NCBI GenBank assembly: GCA_964016985.1
Contig: OZ024829.1
Coordinates: 72,236,110 to 72,300,109 of the forward strand
Source of the DNA: Anodontia alba
Taxonomy: Eukaryota > Mollusca > Bivalvia > Lucinida > Lucinidae
DNA length: 64,000 bases
Direction of reading: 5' to 3'
Under the pieces are notes generated by a model. That model was not told the DNA's origin. It worked only from the letters and a program-made list of their open reading frames with translations, and searched no databases. Shown here piece by piece: positions 10,104 through 20,479 of the stretch. Position 1 is the stretch's first letter, and the number at the start of each line of letters is the position of its first letter. Both the position numbers and the translations under genes were made by a program.

Positions 10104-10256
10104 AGTTTTTTTTTACGTCCTACTAACAGCTAGGTCATACGGAGGTGTGGACCTTGGTTTAAAGTCCCACATGAAAGGTTAGAGAAGCCTGGGATCGAAC
10201 TCAAGACCCTTGGGTGACAAGGCGAGCAGCTTTACCACTACACCACCGAGGCACCC
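10104..10256 (-). mobile_element. SINE2 copy (tRNA-derived)
   Basis: On the minus strand the head reads GCCTCGGTGGTGTAGTGGT (box A type) then, after CGCCTTGTCACCC, GAGTTCGATCCC (box B). A unique body and a tail near GGACGTAAAAAAA follow. The head resembles tRNA-Asp most (GTAGTGGT, CGCCT-GTCAC), which is an inference. Other copies: 21643-21785 and 54346-54493, both at the same place in family K. Confidence 0.75.
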
Positions 10257-11151
10257 TTTCCCAATATTTCAACCTGTTAAATATCTAATAAAAGGACTGC
10301 AGACATTTCACCATGCCCCACCACTGCACTTACATCCAGCAAATGCCATAACTCTGTTAATGTATTAATTAAGTTTCAAGAAAATATCGCAAAAAGTTTT
10401 CAAGTTACAGAGCGGACACAAATATATTACAGAAATCACTAAATATTTTCGGTGTTCAAAGGGCCATAACTCCAAAAGTAGGCTCTATCATCAAAGTATA
10501 TGAAAGAAAAAAAAGGGCAGGTGTCAGTTTCTGCTGAAATGATTAATAGCTTATGAATAAGCCCGCCCCGGAAAAGTGTGCGGGCTCGATAAGACCAAAA
10601 TAGTATTGACTGGGCCGTTTAACTCCAGTTCAAACCAAAATTACGTCGGTACAAAGTTCTCATGTCTGAAGTATGATTTACAATGTACGTACTTTGAACC
10701 GGACAAAACCTACAATACTACAATATACATGCGACCAGCAAAGACTCAGGTTAGTCTGTGCATCGACCCACTATATAAAGTAAGCGTCTTGCATACTGTA
10801 CGATCAACGAAGGATCTGGTCAGAATGTGCTGTTGCAGTCACACTGTTTATCCCACTTTGGACAGCCCGGCTATCGAAGGTAAATATGATCAGCGAATGC
10901 TCTTATCAGAATGTGCAGTTGCGCAGACTGACCCAAGTCTTCGCGCTTTGCACAAGACCTTTTGTTACACCCAGTGATCATAGGAGGTACATACGATTAG
11001 CGAAGGCTCTGATCAGACTACTGATGTGCAGTCTCAGAGTATGCAGGCTGATCCGTCTCTTCGTACAACTTTTATTGTAGGTTTTGCCATGCACAGACAC
11101 CTGCACGATTTGTTTGTGCAAACCTTAACGCTTAGCACCCTGGGTACAATT

Positions 11152-11313
11152 TTCAGCAGACAGCATTTTGAAATTTTTTTTTCATTCTTCCAAGAGAACA
11201 GGATTTGCATTTCATGCAGTTTGCCTCCATTGCATGAAATGTCAAATCCTGTTCTCTTGGTAATGAAAAAAAAAATAAAAAAAAATAACGAATTCAATTT
11301 GTCGTCTGCTGAA
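11152..11313. mobile_element. Family M foldback element (copy 2)
   Basis: TIRs TTCAGCAGAC / GTCTGCTGAA. The interior contains a near-perfect hairpin of about 29-bp arms (11190-11218 against 11231-11260: AAGAGAACAGGATTTGCATT and its complement) and an A-rich stretch. Non-coding, MITE-like. Confidence 0.75.
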
Positions 11314-11751
11314 TTAGCCCAGAGAGCCCATTTTGAAGACGCTTTCCCGCCGATGCTAGGTTTATACAATGCGTCTCTTTTACTCGTTAAATAAATTACG
11401 GTCTTGGTTTTGCATATCGAATGTTGAAGACACAAAAACAGAACACTTTACGTGGAAACGAAAAGTTCTGAAGATTGCTGTATAAGCCAATAAATATAAT
11501 GTTATTAATGTATTATACTGTAAGAGAATAACGTAACATAATATTCATTTGTACCCTGATAAATGCGGGGTAAAGTTTTCACACTGCAGGTTTTACTGTT
11601 TTAAGGGAGCTAACTGCAACTGACTTAAAAGGGAGTTAACTGCAATTGCTTTACGAGTCTGGTCTATGCGAAATGGAATGGGGAACAGCATTTTTTATGA
11701 ATCGCGCCAATAAAAAGGGGGCATGCTTATACAATAAGCGGTTAACCAGGG

Positions 11752-12000
11752 GTAACAGGAATCACCGAAATACCGGAATACTACCGAAATACCGGAATAC
11801 CCGTGAATAATATAGGTATACCTGTGAAAGATACCTATTAAAGACACCAATATTGGCTTTACTTAATTAAGTAAGTAATATTATGTCAACCTCAAGGAAA
11901 AGGGATAATACTTTAACCACAAATAATTTGCAAATTGTCTTTGAAGTGGGTTTTTTTTATTTGAAAACATTGTTGATAGTCCGCGACATCAGAGCCGGAA
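11752..12000 (+). repeat. Family N repeat (CACCGAAATACCGGAATAC motifs), copy 1
   Basis: Begins GGGGTAACAGGAATCACCGA, with short internal repeats of ACCGAAATACCGGAATAC. It continues through GACACCAATATTGGCTTTAC and TTATGTCAACCTCAAGG. An inverted copy is at about 28950-29125. In both places it adjoins family K, which suggests it inserted into K. Confidence 0.65.
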
Positions 12001-12389
12001 TTCGACCGGAATACCCGTGAAAAACGTGAATTTACTACACTTCAAACGAAAAGTACATACAGTACAGCTCAGGTAAAAGAACAAAAAATAAACAAACTCT
12101 ATACCCCGAATATCGGCGTTTTGCGGACTTCCTAAAACACTGGGAATCAAACCGAGTAAACGTAATATTCAGCGGACAACACTCGCAAGTCTGCGCAAAG
12201 TTGTGCGAAGATACTCGGAATCGTAATATTGTACCTGGAGACAATATTTCTGAGAAGTTCTGCGAAATTCCTCGGCGTAATTTGACTAAATACCTGTCCC
12301 TTTTTAGCTCGCCTGTACGAAGTACAAGGAGAGCTATTGTAGTCACCCCGGTCGTCCACGTTTGCGTTCCCGTTCCCGTCACACTGTGT

Positions 12390-12735
12390 TAAAGTTTTTC
12401 AAATGCTTATATCTCAACAGTCACTCCTCACAGAGGCATCAAATTTGGAACTTAGGTACCTTGGAGGGTCTTCTGAGATTCCAAGAGAATAAACCCCTGG
12501 GTTCATGCCCCTGGGTGGGGCTAGGGGTCAGAATCTAGGACACCTTTGTAATACTGTGTTAAAGTTTTTCAAATTCTTATTTTTGACTTTCACTCCTCAT
12601 AGAGCATTCATATTTAGAATTTGGGTACCTGGACGAGTCTTCTGAGATTCCAAAAGAACATACCCGTGGGTTCATACCTCAGGGTGGGCCTTGGGGTGGG
12701 GCTAGGGGTCAAAATCTAGGACACATTTGTAAAAT
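12390..12735 (+). repeat. Array B: two tandem repeats of about 165 bp
   Basis: Each unit starts ACTGTGTTAAAGTTTTTCAA and ends GGGTCA(A/G)AATCTAGGACAC. Part of element H1; non-coding. Confidence 0.85.
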
Positions 12736-12749
12736 CTTATATGCCTACA

Positions 12750-13033
12750 AGGGGTGGTCGGGTGGTGCGAAGGTGCTGTGTATCTTACATCACTGGGGCA
12801 TCCAACTGATATTGGCTTACAGTTGGGCAAGGCCTGCTATCCTTGTAGTGGGTAAGGGTAGAGGGGGGATGTTTTTATTTCTTCTGTTTCTTCACTTTCA
12901 TTCCTGTTCCTCTTTCTTCCCTGTCCATCTCTTTCATCTCCTCTACTCTCTCTTCTATCTCTATTCTCCCTTTCTCTGGGAGACGACACAAAATGACCCT
13001 CAAGGGTTGACGTGTCGTTAAACCCCAACACAG
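12750..13033 (+). mobile_element. SINE3 retroposon with 13-bp target-site duplication
   Basis: Flanked by TTATATGCCTACA on both sides (12737-12749 and 13034-13046). The insert is 284 bp with a pyrimidine-rich middle and the 3' end GTTGACGTGTCGTTAAACCC followed by CAACACAG. Perfect duplications of this length are typical of target-primed retroposition. A 5'-truncated relative is at 30600-30772. Confidence 0.85.
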
Positions 13034-13049
13034 TTATATGCCTACAGGT

Positions 13050-14650
13050 TATAGACACAACTGGTTATACATCAGCTAACTATGTGACATCAGTTTAAGT
13101 GTAAGAGAGTGAAGGTCATGGTGACCTACATTTACGGTCAAGGTCACCTAGATTTCATGGTCCAGTGATTTTGCCTTATATCTTGAATACTATTTGTTGG
13201 ATAAATGTCACACCTGGGATATTACTTCCATGTGACCCAATGAATGACCACTTACTATATCTAGGTCATTGTGACCTATATTTCATGGTTCAGTGATTTT
13301 GCCTTATATCTTGAATACTTTTTGTTGGTTAAATGTCACACCTGGGATATTACTTCCATGTGACCCAATGAATGACCACTTACTATATCTAGGTCATTGT
13401 GACCTATATTTCATGGTTCAGTGATTTTGCCTTGTATCTTGAATACTATTTGTTGGATAAATGTCACACCTAGGATATTAGTTCCATGTGACCCAATGAA
13501 TGACCACTTACTATATCTAGGTCATTGTGACCTATATTTCATGGTTCAGTGATTTTGCCTTATATCTTGAATACTATTTGTTGGATAAATGTCACACCTG
13601 GGATATTAGTTCCATGTGACCCAATGAATGACCACTTACTATATCTAGGTCATTGTGACCTATATTTCATGGTTCAGTGATTTTGCCTTATAGCTTGAAT
13701 ACTATTTGTTGGATAAATGTAACACCTGGGATATTAGTTCCTTGTGACCCGATTATTGACGTCAAAATATATCTCTGTTGGTGTGACCTATATTTCATGG
13801 TTCAGTGATTTTGCCTTATATCTTGAATAGTATTTGTTGGATAAATGTCACACCTGGGATATTACTTCCATGTGACCCAATGAATGACCACTTACTATAT
13901 CTAGGTCATTGTGACCTCTATTTCATGGTTCAGTGATTTTGCCTTATATCTTGAATACTATTTGTTGGATAAATGTCACACCTGGGATATTAGTTCCTTG
14001 TGACCCGATTATTGACATCAAAATATATCTCTGTTGGTGTGACCTATATTTCATGGTTCAGTGATTTTGCCTTATATCTTGAATACTATTTGTTGGATAA
14101 ATGTCACACCTGGGATATTAGTTCCTTGTGACCCGATTATTGACGTCAAAATATATCTCTGTTGGTGTGACCTATATTTCATGGTTCAGTGATTTTGCCT
14201 TATATCTTGAATACTATTTGTTGGATAAATGTCACACCTGGGATATTACTTCCATGTGACCCAATGAATGACCACTTACTATGTCATTGTGACCTATATT
14301 TCATGGTTCAGTGATTTTGCCTTATATCTTGAATACTATTTGTTGGATAAATGTCACACCTGGGATATTAGTTCCTTGTGACCCGATTATTGACGTCAAA
14401 ATATATCTCTGTTGGTGTGACCTATATTTTATGGTTCAGTGATTTTGCCTAATATCTTGAATATTTGTTGGATAAATGTCACACCTGGGATATTAGTTCC
14501 ATGTGACCCAATGAATGACCACTTACTATATCTAGGTCATTGTGACCTATATTTCATGCTTCAGTGATTTTGCCTTTTATTTTTATTACTATTTCATGGA
14601 GAATTGTCATACCTGGATTATTATATCTAAGTGACAAAATGATTTACATA
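13050..14650 (+). repeat. Array C: about 12 tandem units of 128 bp with IR3 and CRE palindromes
   Basis: Consensus blocks: CTAGGTCATTGTGACCTATA, TTCATGGTTCAGTGATTTTG, TTGAATACTATTTGTTGGAT, AAATGTCACACCTGGGATAT, TGTGACCCAATGAATGACCA. AGGTCATTGTGACCT starts at 13263, 13391, 13519, 13647 and 13903, giving exact 128-bp (or 256-bp) steps. A second unit type replaces that site with TTGACGTCAA followed by ATATCTCTGTTGG. Non-coding core of H1. Confidence 0.95.
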
Positions 14651-14774
14651 CAAATACATCTAGGTCAGTGTGACCTATATTATATGGCTTAATGATAAAA
14701 ATGTTACAATATAAAATGTACCCAGCAGGCGAGCTCGCTGTCCTCCGACAGCTCTTGTTTTTTATTTATTTAAT

Positions 14775-14962
14775 CAGTGATTTTTTTACCTGTGCATCCC
14801 GAGTCCTGTACTCATATTTTTGCTTTGGGACTCGCATTTTAAATCTCAGCGAGTTATAGTGGAAAATTCTGTAATGGACGCAATGATTTTCTAGTAGGAC
14901 TCACTTTATATAGCCCAAGCGAGTCCTGGGACGCATAGTATAAAATTGTAAATAAATCACTG
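14775..14962. mobile_element. 188-bp MITE
   Basis: TIRs CAGTGATTTTTTTAC and the complement of GTAAATAAATCACTG (14 of 15 match), continued inward by GCATCCCGAGTCCTG / CCAGGACTCGC. Flanked by TTTAAT on both sides (14769-14774, 14963-14968). No coding capacity. The superfamily is uncertain; the CAGTG start is hAT-like. Confidence 0.7.
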
Positions 14963-15064
14963 TTTAATAAATAAATTTATTTAGATATATCTTTAATAAA
15001 TAAATTTATTTATTTATATATTTATTTTTCTACCATATAGTACAGTCTGCGCGAAGGTTATATC
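14963..15064. repeat. (TTTA)n AT-rich low-complexity tract
   Basis: Irregular AAATAAATTTATTTATTTAT repeats. Confidence 0.9.
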
Positions 15065-15072
15065 ATCCACGC

Positions 15073-15933
15073 CAGGGATCAAGCTGGCTCAGTAATTTAG
15101 GGAGAAGTGATTTCTCCCTCCAGACAAAACAGGGAGAAGTTTTATAGGATGAGGGAAAAGTCAAGACTCGGTTCACCTATCGCCTTACTGAAAGCTCGAC
15201 AATTTAGGACTCTTGTCTCACTTTCACTGCATTGTCTTGGGAATTTTTACCATACTGTCTTGGTAATTAACAAAGAAGGAAACAAATTTTACTGTAGATC
15301 TGTTCATTCTTACTTCTAAACCAATTAAATGATGCAAAGTAACACAGACATGAGTAGGGCAAATACATTATATCTGGACACATAAGTTCATATCTTTTTG
15401 GAAATTGACAATTCTTTTGAGTAGATACAGTTAAAACATCAAGGTCTGTGGCTTAGTAAGTAAGCTATAAACATAATGATAATAAAAAAATTGTTAAACT
15501 AAAGTGTCTGCCAACTTCTAAACTTAGTTTTTTGCATTTTTAATGCTGTTTCTGGCCAATTTTCAGCATGTAAATGGTTCATTTATGAAAAAACGTACAC
15601 CCACGAAAACTAATGACATTGATGAAAACGATCTTTTGGTCACTTGATAAGCGAAAAGGTTTCCTCCAAAACTTATTAAATCACATCAGACTTTCATTCA
15701 GTGGCGTTTCTGATACATCTAACAACATTTTTCAACAGATTTTTACCTTTGCATGTTTGCTCATTTTTCACTGGATTTCTCCCAACGAAAAGTTCGTTTT
15801 GCAGAAGTATTAGCTTTTTCAAAAGTTGCAAAAACGGAGGGCGAAGTTTTTGTCGCCCTCTGGGCTTCCCAGGGCGACTTTGAGCCCTCTAGGGCGACTA
15901 TTTCGCCCCAGTCGCCCTGTAGTTTGATCCCTG
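15073..15933. mobile_element. hAT-like non-autonomous transposon (861 bp)
   Basis: TIRs CAGGGATCAAGCT (15073-15085) and the complement of AGTTTGATCCCTG (15921-15933), 12 of 13 matching. Flanking 8-mers ATCCACGC (15065-15072) and GTCCATGC (15934-15941) match at 6 of 8, both differences being transitions: a decayed 8-bp duplication, the length made by hAT transposases. The right end has alternating GGGCGA/TCGCCC motifs (about 15838-15918). No transposase ORF. Confidence 0.7.
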
Positions 15934-15941
15934 GTCCATGC

Positions 15942-17247
15942 TCATGCGGATGCGCAGGTTGATCTGAGTCGCTGGTAGCAATGGTCTTATTATCCCAAAA
16001 GTGTTTTCCAAATTTCCGCATTCCGATCCACCTAAATTAGGTTCCCTTGTTTTCTTAAAATATTAACCAATGCTGCCTTGTTCCCTGAATATATTTGGGT
16101 ACTCCCTAGGTCCAAAGAAAACCCTGGTAGCCCAATTCACTGTTCGAGCACGTAACATGGGCCTCAACAAAGCTCCATATGAAAAAGTACCGGATTCTTT
16201 GGCTTAGTCTACTTCGGCCACATAAGTGGGTCCGGCATGGTCATTTTTACTTAATATGCCGTAGAAAACAAAACAAACACATGAAAATCACAAAAAAACA
16301 CAGAGAATCAAACATCTGCCCCCAATCGACGAGATACATATTTATAGTTGGTATTCCTGTAACTGCCTTTTCCCATGCAACAACCGCACGCGCTCAATAT
16401 AAATAACGTACTATGGTAAAAGACCGGGAAAGTCTCACTCGCGTGCAGCAACCGCACGTGTCAATATAAATTTACTTAAAGGGGCGCTTCTGCTGTCAAA
16501 GAGGCATTGAATCAGTAAGACAGCCCATGTGAAAAGGGTGTCTGTCACACAAAAACACACTTTACGCACACAAGGGCAATAGAGGCTAATGACAATTCAA
16601 ATGAGTGAGTTTTTACGTCCAAGTAAGTGGACCTTGGTTTAAAGTCCCATATGAAAGGCTTGATGAACCGGACGACAAAACGTACTATAGTACAATGTAC
16701 GTGCGGCCAGCAAAGACTCGGCTCAGTCTGTGCATCGACCCACTATATAAAGCAAGCTTCTTGGATAGCCCGGTCCGAAGAAGGTGCATACTGTACGATC
16801 AGCGAAGGGTCTGATCAGAAAGTCACACTGGTTATCCCGGTTTGGACAGCCCAGCTATCGAAATTAAATACTATCAGCGAATGCTCTGATCAGAATATGC
16901 AGTTGCGCAGATTGACCCGAGTCTTCGCTTGTCGCACGACGTTTTGTTAAATCCATAGATTGTAGGAGGTACATACGATTAGCGAAGGCTCTGATCAGAC
17001 TACTGATGTGCAGGCTCTAGAGTGTGCAGGCTGATTCGTCTCTTCGTAAAAGTTTTATTGTCGGTTTTGCCATGCACAGACCCATGAGCGATTTGTTTGT
17101 GCAGACCATAACGCTTAACATTCTGGGTAAAGTTTTCAACAGACGACATTTTGAAATATTTTTCCATTCTTCCAAGAAAACAGGATTTGCATTTCATGCA
17201 AACTCTCTCCATTGTATGAAATCTCAAATCCTGTTTTCTTGGTATTA
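15942..17247 (+). repeat. Family K composite repeat, copy K2 (shorter)
   Basis: Colinear with K1 and K3 (GTAACATGGGCCTCAACAAAG, AAAAGTACCGGATTCT, GGCATTGAATCAGTAAGACA) but with the SINE2 head deleted, leaving only its 3' body (about 16608-16665). It ends in a truncated family M copy (from 17135) with the AAGAAAACAGGATTTGCATT hairpin. Confidence 0.7.
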
Positions 17248-17685
17248 AATCTTCCCGCTCCATGATATGAGTGTTGCATCAAATACTAGTTGATGCAACA
17301 CAAAATTTAAGATTGTTACATACGCAATGGGACAATAATAAAAACACAAGATTTTTTGCTTTTGGGAAAAATTAGAAACCATTTATATTGAAAATTCTTT
17401 GGCAAGGGCTGATGAAGCCCGGCATAGAATACAATAGCAAGCAATACATATGAGCAATACATATGTCATTTGTTGTGTAAAATGAAAATTTTCAATATAT
17501 ATGCCTCCAAAATCCCAAAAGCATATAAGTAGCATGTATGTATTTGTAGGTGGATTAGTTAAAATATGATGCTATAAGCACATTTTCACAAAACGACGGA
17601 CAAAGATTAAGTTGTATCACCAAGAAGAGGGTGTCAACCACTGCTGTTCCTATGCCACCTCATTCCAGATACCGTGAGCTATTTC

Positions 17686-18795
17686 TTAAGAGAAATGAAG
17701 TGCAAATTGTGTCCCCATTGTGGACGCGACTTGTTTGCGCAAGGAAAGTGACGGATCAAGGTATCTTTCACAAGCACTACTACTCCAGTCCCCCTGCAAT
17801 TTTATAAGTTCAACTGGGAGCCCACACTGGAGTGCAAACTGGGCCCCGCCCCTACGAAAACTATGGCCAGAATACTTCTCGGGCTGTATTCCAAGCGAAG
17901 TCAAGCACTTGTGTAGTTTTTCAGTGAATAATTTTTGTGTAAGAGGAATCTCTAAAGCGCCTGCAAGGTGATAACGGAATAACGGAACAGTGAGAGTCCT
18001 GGCAGGATTGTCAAGTGTGAGACTGAGCAGGGCTGTAGAGGGACAAAAAGGGGAATCTATTATTTTGGGCAGAGGAATGTGCAAAACACGTTCACGGAAT
18101 TGAATGACCTTTGACCAGCGCACAGTGAGAATGGGCCCTTCTGCAGTAAACTCCACATCAGATGCACATAAGTGACGCTTGGGATCAAAGAGTAAGTGGG
18201 ACTCTACTAACAAGTTTGATTTGCGGAAGAAGGAGAAAAATCCAATCAGACAAGCTGCCCAGAAGGTTCTGTCAAAGGAAGAGGTTAGAGTAAGCTTTGT
18301 GAAAATGTGTTTCAAAATGTCAGTTGTAATGGGAAACTTTTGACAGACACTAGCTCCTTTAGTCCTTTTAACACCCTTAAGTATAGAAGTCACATACCAA
18401 TTATTATCTAGCGGGTTTGAATGACCAGCTTCTAAATGCATCAGACGCACAGCATTAAGGTATTGGCGCACCGAGGAAAAGGTGAGGCGTCGAGATAAAA
18501 AAGCTATATAACGTCCAAGATCCAGCTGTGAAATTGGGACTGGGCGAATTCCCATGTCTCTACAGAATTGAAGATAAGCTGATTGGTGAGCTGAATAGGT
18601 ACGAAAAGTTGTAGGAGCGAAAGCACTGGCCCTGTACGTGAGTACTTCTTGGTTGAGACTAGACTGGAGGTTGCTCGGGTCTGCTGGGTCTAGTGGATTG
18701 GTTGAGACCTGCCCATTGCGAAGACCAGGATTGGAACCTGCCAAGCAGAATTGTAAAAGAATTTGAGGACATGTGGTAAGTGAGAGGCGTACCAT
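17686..18795 (-). CDS. DIRS-type tyrosine recombinase
   Basis: Intact 369-codon ORF. Residues about 45-170 form the SAM-like N-terminal domain (YRASAFAPTTFRTYSAHQSA...YLNAVRLMH). The catalytic domain has Arg in FFSFFRKSNLL (about residue 190), GHSFRRGGA (H-x-x-R, about 315) and CERYLD (nucleophile Tyr about 348): the full R...HxxR...Y set of phage-integrase-type recombinases. In DIRS elements it joins a circular cDNA to the chromosome without target-site duplication. It begins inside the upstream RT-RNase H ORF (137-nt overlap), as is usual in this group. The first Met is chosen for ORF length; the functional start may be internal, near the YRASAF segment. This is the best-preserved protein in the window. 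Confidence 0.88.
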   Translation of the reverse strand: MVRLSLTTCPQILLQFCLAGSNPGLRNGQVSTNPLDPADPSNLQSSLNQEVLTYRASAFAPTTFRTYSAHQSAYLQFCRDMGIRPVPISQLDLGRYIAFLSRRLTFSSVRQYLNAVRLMHLEAGHSNPLDNNWYVTSILKGVKRTKGASVCQKFPITTDILKHIFTKLTLTSSFDRTFWAACLIGFFSFFRKSNLLVESHLLFDPKRHLCASDVEFTAEGPILTVRWSKVIQFRERVLHIPLPKIIDSPFCPSTALLSLTLDNPARTLTVPLFRYHLAGALEIPLTQKLFTEKLHKCLTSLGIQPEKYSGHSFRRGGAQFALQCGLPVELIKLQGDWSSSACERYLDPSLSLRKQVASTMGTQFALHFS

Positions 18796-19777
18796 TAGAG
18801 AAAGGGAGTAGTGTCTGTAAGTACCCTGGTAAGTGAAGTCGAGAAGCGCTATCGGCCACTATATTCAATGTTCCTGGTAGGTACCTAGCAGTAAGGTGGA
18901 AGTTGTAAAGGGCGGACAACCAAAACAGACTGCGAAGGCATTTCATGATGTGACTATTACGCGAGGATGCCTTATTGATGGCCGCCACTGCGGTTGTGTT
19001 GTCAGAGTAGATTATAAAGCGCTTGTTTTCCCACAGAGGTACCCACCTGTGAGCTGCTAGTCCAACTGCTATAACCTCTTTTTCATTTATGTGAAAGTGT
19101 TTGGCAATGGGCCAGTCACTTGACCAGTGAAAGTAAAACCAGTCACGCCCAAACGAACCACCGGCTGCATCATCACACACATCAGTGAAGACGCATTCGA
19201 TTGTTTTTTTGTCCAAAAGCGTAGATCTCCCGTTGAAGATCTTGAGGCACTGCCACCACCAGAAGACATCCTTGCGGACTCCATCTGATAAAACTGTCCG
19301 GTGACAGTTGTGTTTAAGCGTAGCAATCTTATTGAAGATGCGGCGGAGAAACACTCGTCCACCTTTTACAACTCCTGCTGCCCATGGCAGTCGACCTGCC
19401 AGAGATTGGAGCTGTCGCTTAGTGACACGCTTGCGTTCCAGGAAACTTTGCAGTTCCTGGCGAAGTTGAGATAGTTTTTCATCTGGTAGCCTAAGCACCA
19501 TATTGATGGAATCTAGTTCCACACCAAGGAAAGTGATTCGCTGCGTAGGGTCCACCACTTTCCCCCAGTGGATTGAGAATCCCAGCTTCCGGAGAAGCTG
19601 GATTAAAACTGACAAAGCTTCAGCGCATGATTCCTGAGAATCCGTTATGATTAAAAAGTCATCAAGATATACGATCAGGAGGACATACCCCTTCCTAGCC
19701 ATGATACGTTTGACAGCCTGGTTGAGCCTATGAAATCCTACACTCAGACGTGCCCCGAAAGGTAACCGAGTGTCCTT
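18659..19777 (-). pseudogene. DIRS reverse transcriptase C-terminal half and RNase H
   Basis: Contains YVLLIVYLDDFLII (the (Y/F)xDD catalytic box), the RT thumb (ITFLGVELDS) and an RNase H domain: FTDVCDDAAGG (first Asp), HINEKEVIAV (Glu), FIIYSDNTTAVAAIN (Asp) and NIVADSASR (Asp). The RNase H degrades template RNA during cDNA synthesis. The frame is continuous with the upstream half except for one TAA at 19778-19780; the sequence after that stop (KDTRLPFGARLSVGFHRLNQ) is the conserved 'LPFGL..AP..F' region. So this is one ORF broken by a single nonsense codon. Confidence 0.88.
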
Positions 19778-20281
19778 TTAGTAAACATTTTGCCCATTGA
19801 AATCCCAGCATAGCCCTGTCACCTGTTGACTTTGGTCGCTTAATTTTACACTCCTATATGCCTTGCGGAGATCGACCTTACTGAAGTAACAACCATTTGT
19901 CATTAAATTGGCTGCATCATCAACCCTAGCAAACTTCATTTCCCAATCTTCTGTACAGTAATCATTCACTGATTTCCCTGTAGGTCTGGAGCAGTCATGA
20001 ATCAGACGGACATCGCCGTCTGGTTTTGGTATTGCCGCCATTGGACTGACAATTTTTGGGGGTGTTTGACAGAGGACATAGTTTCCACACTCGATTTCTT
20101 TCCTTACTTGCTCTGTTGCTTTCTTGTGTAGGGCACTGTTGGGGCGCGCAGATGGATGGTTACGACAGGAAACCGGAGACACTTCAGTGCTGCGATCAGT
20201 GATGTCGAAACCCTTTTTAATGCCATCTATGATAAAACTGCGGTCAGGATCATTTCCTAATTCTTCTTCCCAAGCGGACAA
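19778..20281 (-). pseudogene. DIRS RT N-terminal half, ends at a premature stop
   Basis: 167 codons with SPMAAIPKPDGDVRLIHDCS (RT block 1-2) and YFSKVDLRKAYRSV (motif A, catalytic Asp). It ends at TAA 19778-19780, in frame with the downstream half. Upstream the reading frame is open toward the gag C-terminal piece (20282-20413). Breaking the RT between motif A and the YxDD box makes the copy non-autonomous unless the stop is suppressed. Confidence 0.85.
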
Positions 20282-20413
20282 GGAAAGGCCAGGAAGGGGT
20301 TGGACCTCAATGTCTAGTTTTTTTTTCGTCAGATGGAGTGCTACAGGGTTACTGTCATTACACCCAGGAACAATGCACTGGTGCCTGAACCAGCAGTTTG
20401 TGTACTTCCAGTA
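20282..20413 (-). pseudogene. Gag-like C-terminal piece with Cys/His residues, cut off by insertion
   Basis: The minus-strand frame reads YWKYTNCWFRHQCIVPGCND followed by SNPVALH, a C...C...C-x4-C...H series like the knuckle that ends DIRS/Ngaro gag proteins. The matching N-terminal part of the motif (ICQNFNSEKGC) is at the end of the gag ORF 3.85 kb away, at about 24270-24310. The two halves are separated exactly by the TIR-bounded family K element. Confidence 0.75.
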
Positions 20414-20445
20414 CAGCTCAGGTGGTTTTTCAAACCCCCCCGCCG

Positions 20446-20476
<31 letters not shown>
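20446..20476. repeat. Poly-C run (31 C)
   Basis: Uninterrupted C tract next to the left TIR of K3. The poly-Pro ORFs that cross it are artefacts. Confidence 0.95.

Positions 20477-20479
<3 letters not shown>

Larger units (their letters stand above)
9254..11751 (+). repeat. Family K composite repeat, copy K1
   Basis: Colinear with 20776-23190 (K3): starts AAATCAGTC, includes a SINE2 copy (10104-10256), a run of AAAATATCGC/GGGCCATAACTCCAAAAGT blocks, a family M hairpin (11152-11313) and a block ending GCGAAATGGAATG. K1 has the empty target site TGCGAAATGGAAT (11667-11679) where K3 and K10 carry SINE1. ORFs in it (for example MLRPMLPTRTVNGATG) recur in other copies in broken frames and are not treated as genes. 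Confidence 0.75.
12306..14760 (+). mobile_element. Helentron-like non-autonomous element H1 (2.45 kb)
   Basis: 5' subterminal repeat AGCTCGCCTG (12306-12315), preceded by a T run. 3' reverse complement CAGGCGAGCT (14726-14735), then hairpin GCTGTC-CTCC-GACAGC (14737-14752) and TCTTGTTTT. This is the layout of HINE/pearl elements (matched subterminal inverted repeats, central tandem array, 3' hairpin). The body holds two 165-bp repeats (12390-12735), a SINE3 insertion and the 128-bp array. No Rep/helicase: mobilised in trans if at all. Confidence 0.7.

Noticed and set aside
10180..10256. A genuine tRNA gene
   Set aside because: Box A and box B are present, but acceptor and anticodon stems do not pair properly and the same block recurs with a body and tail: a tRNA-derived SINE head.
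13050..14650. CRISPR-like regular repeats
   Set aside because: The 128-bp units are directly adjacent without unique spacers, sit in a eukaryotic transposon and have no cas genes.
17720..17971. Plus-strand ORF over the recombinase
   Set aside because: Antisense shadow of the intact tyrosine recombinase.
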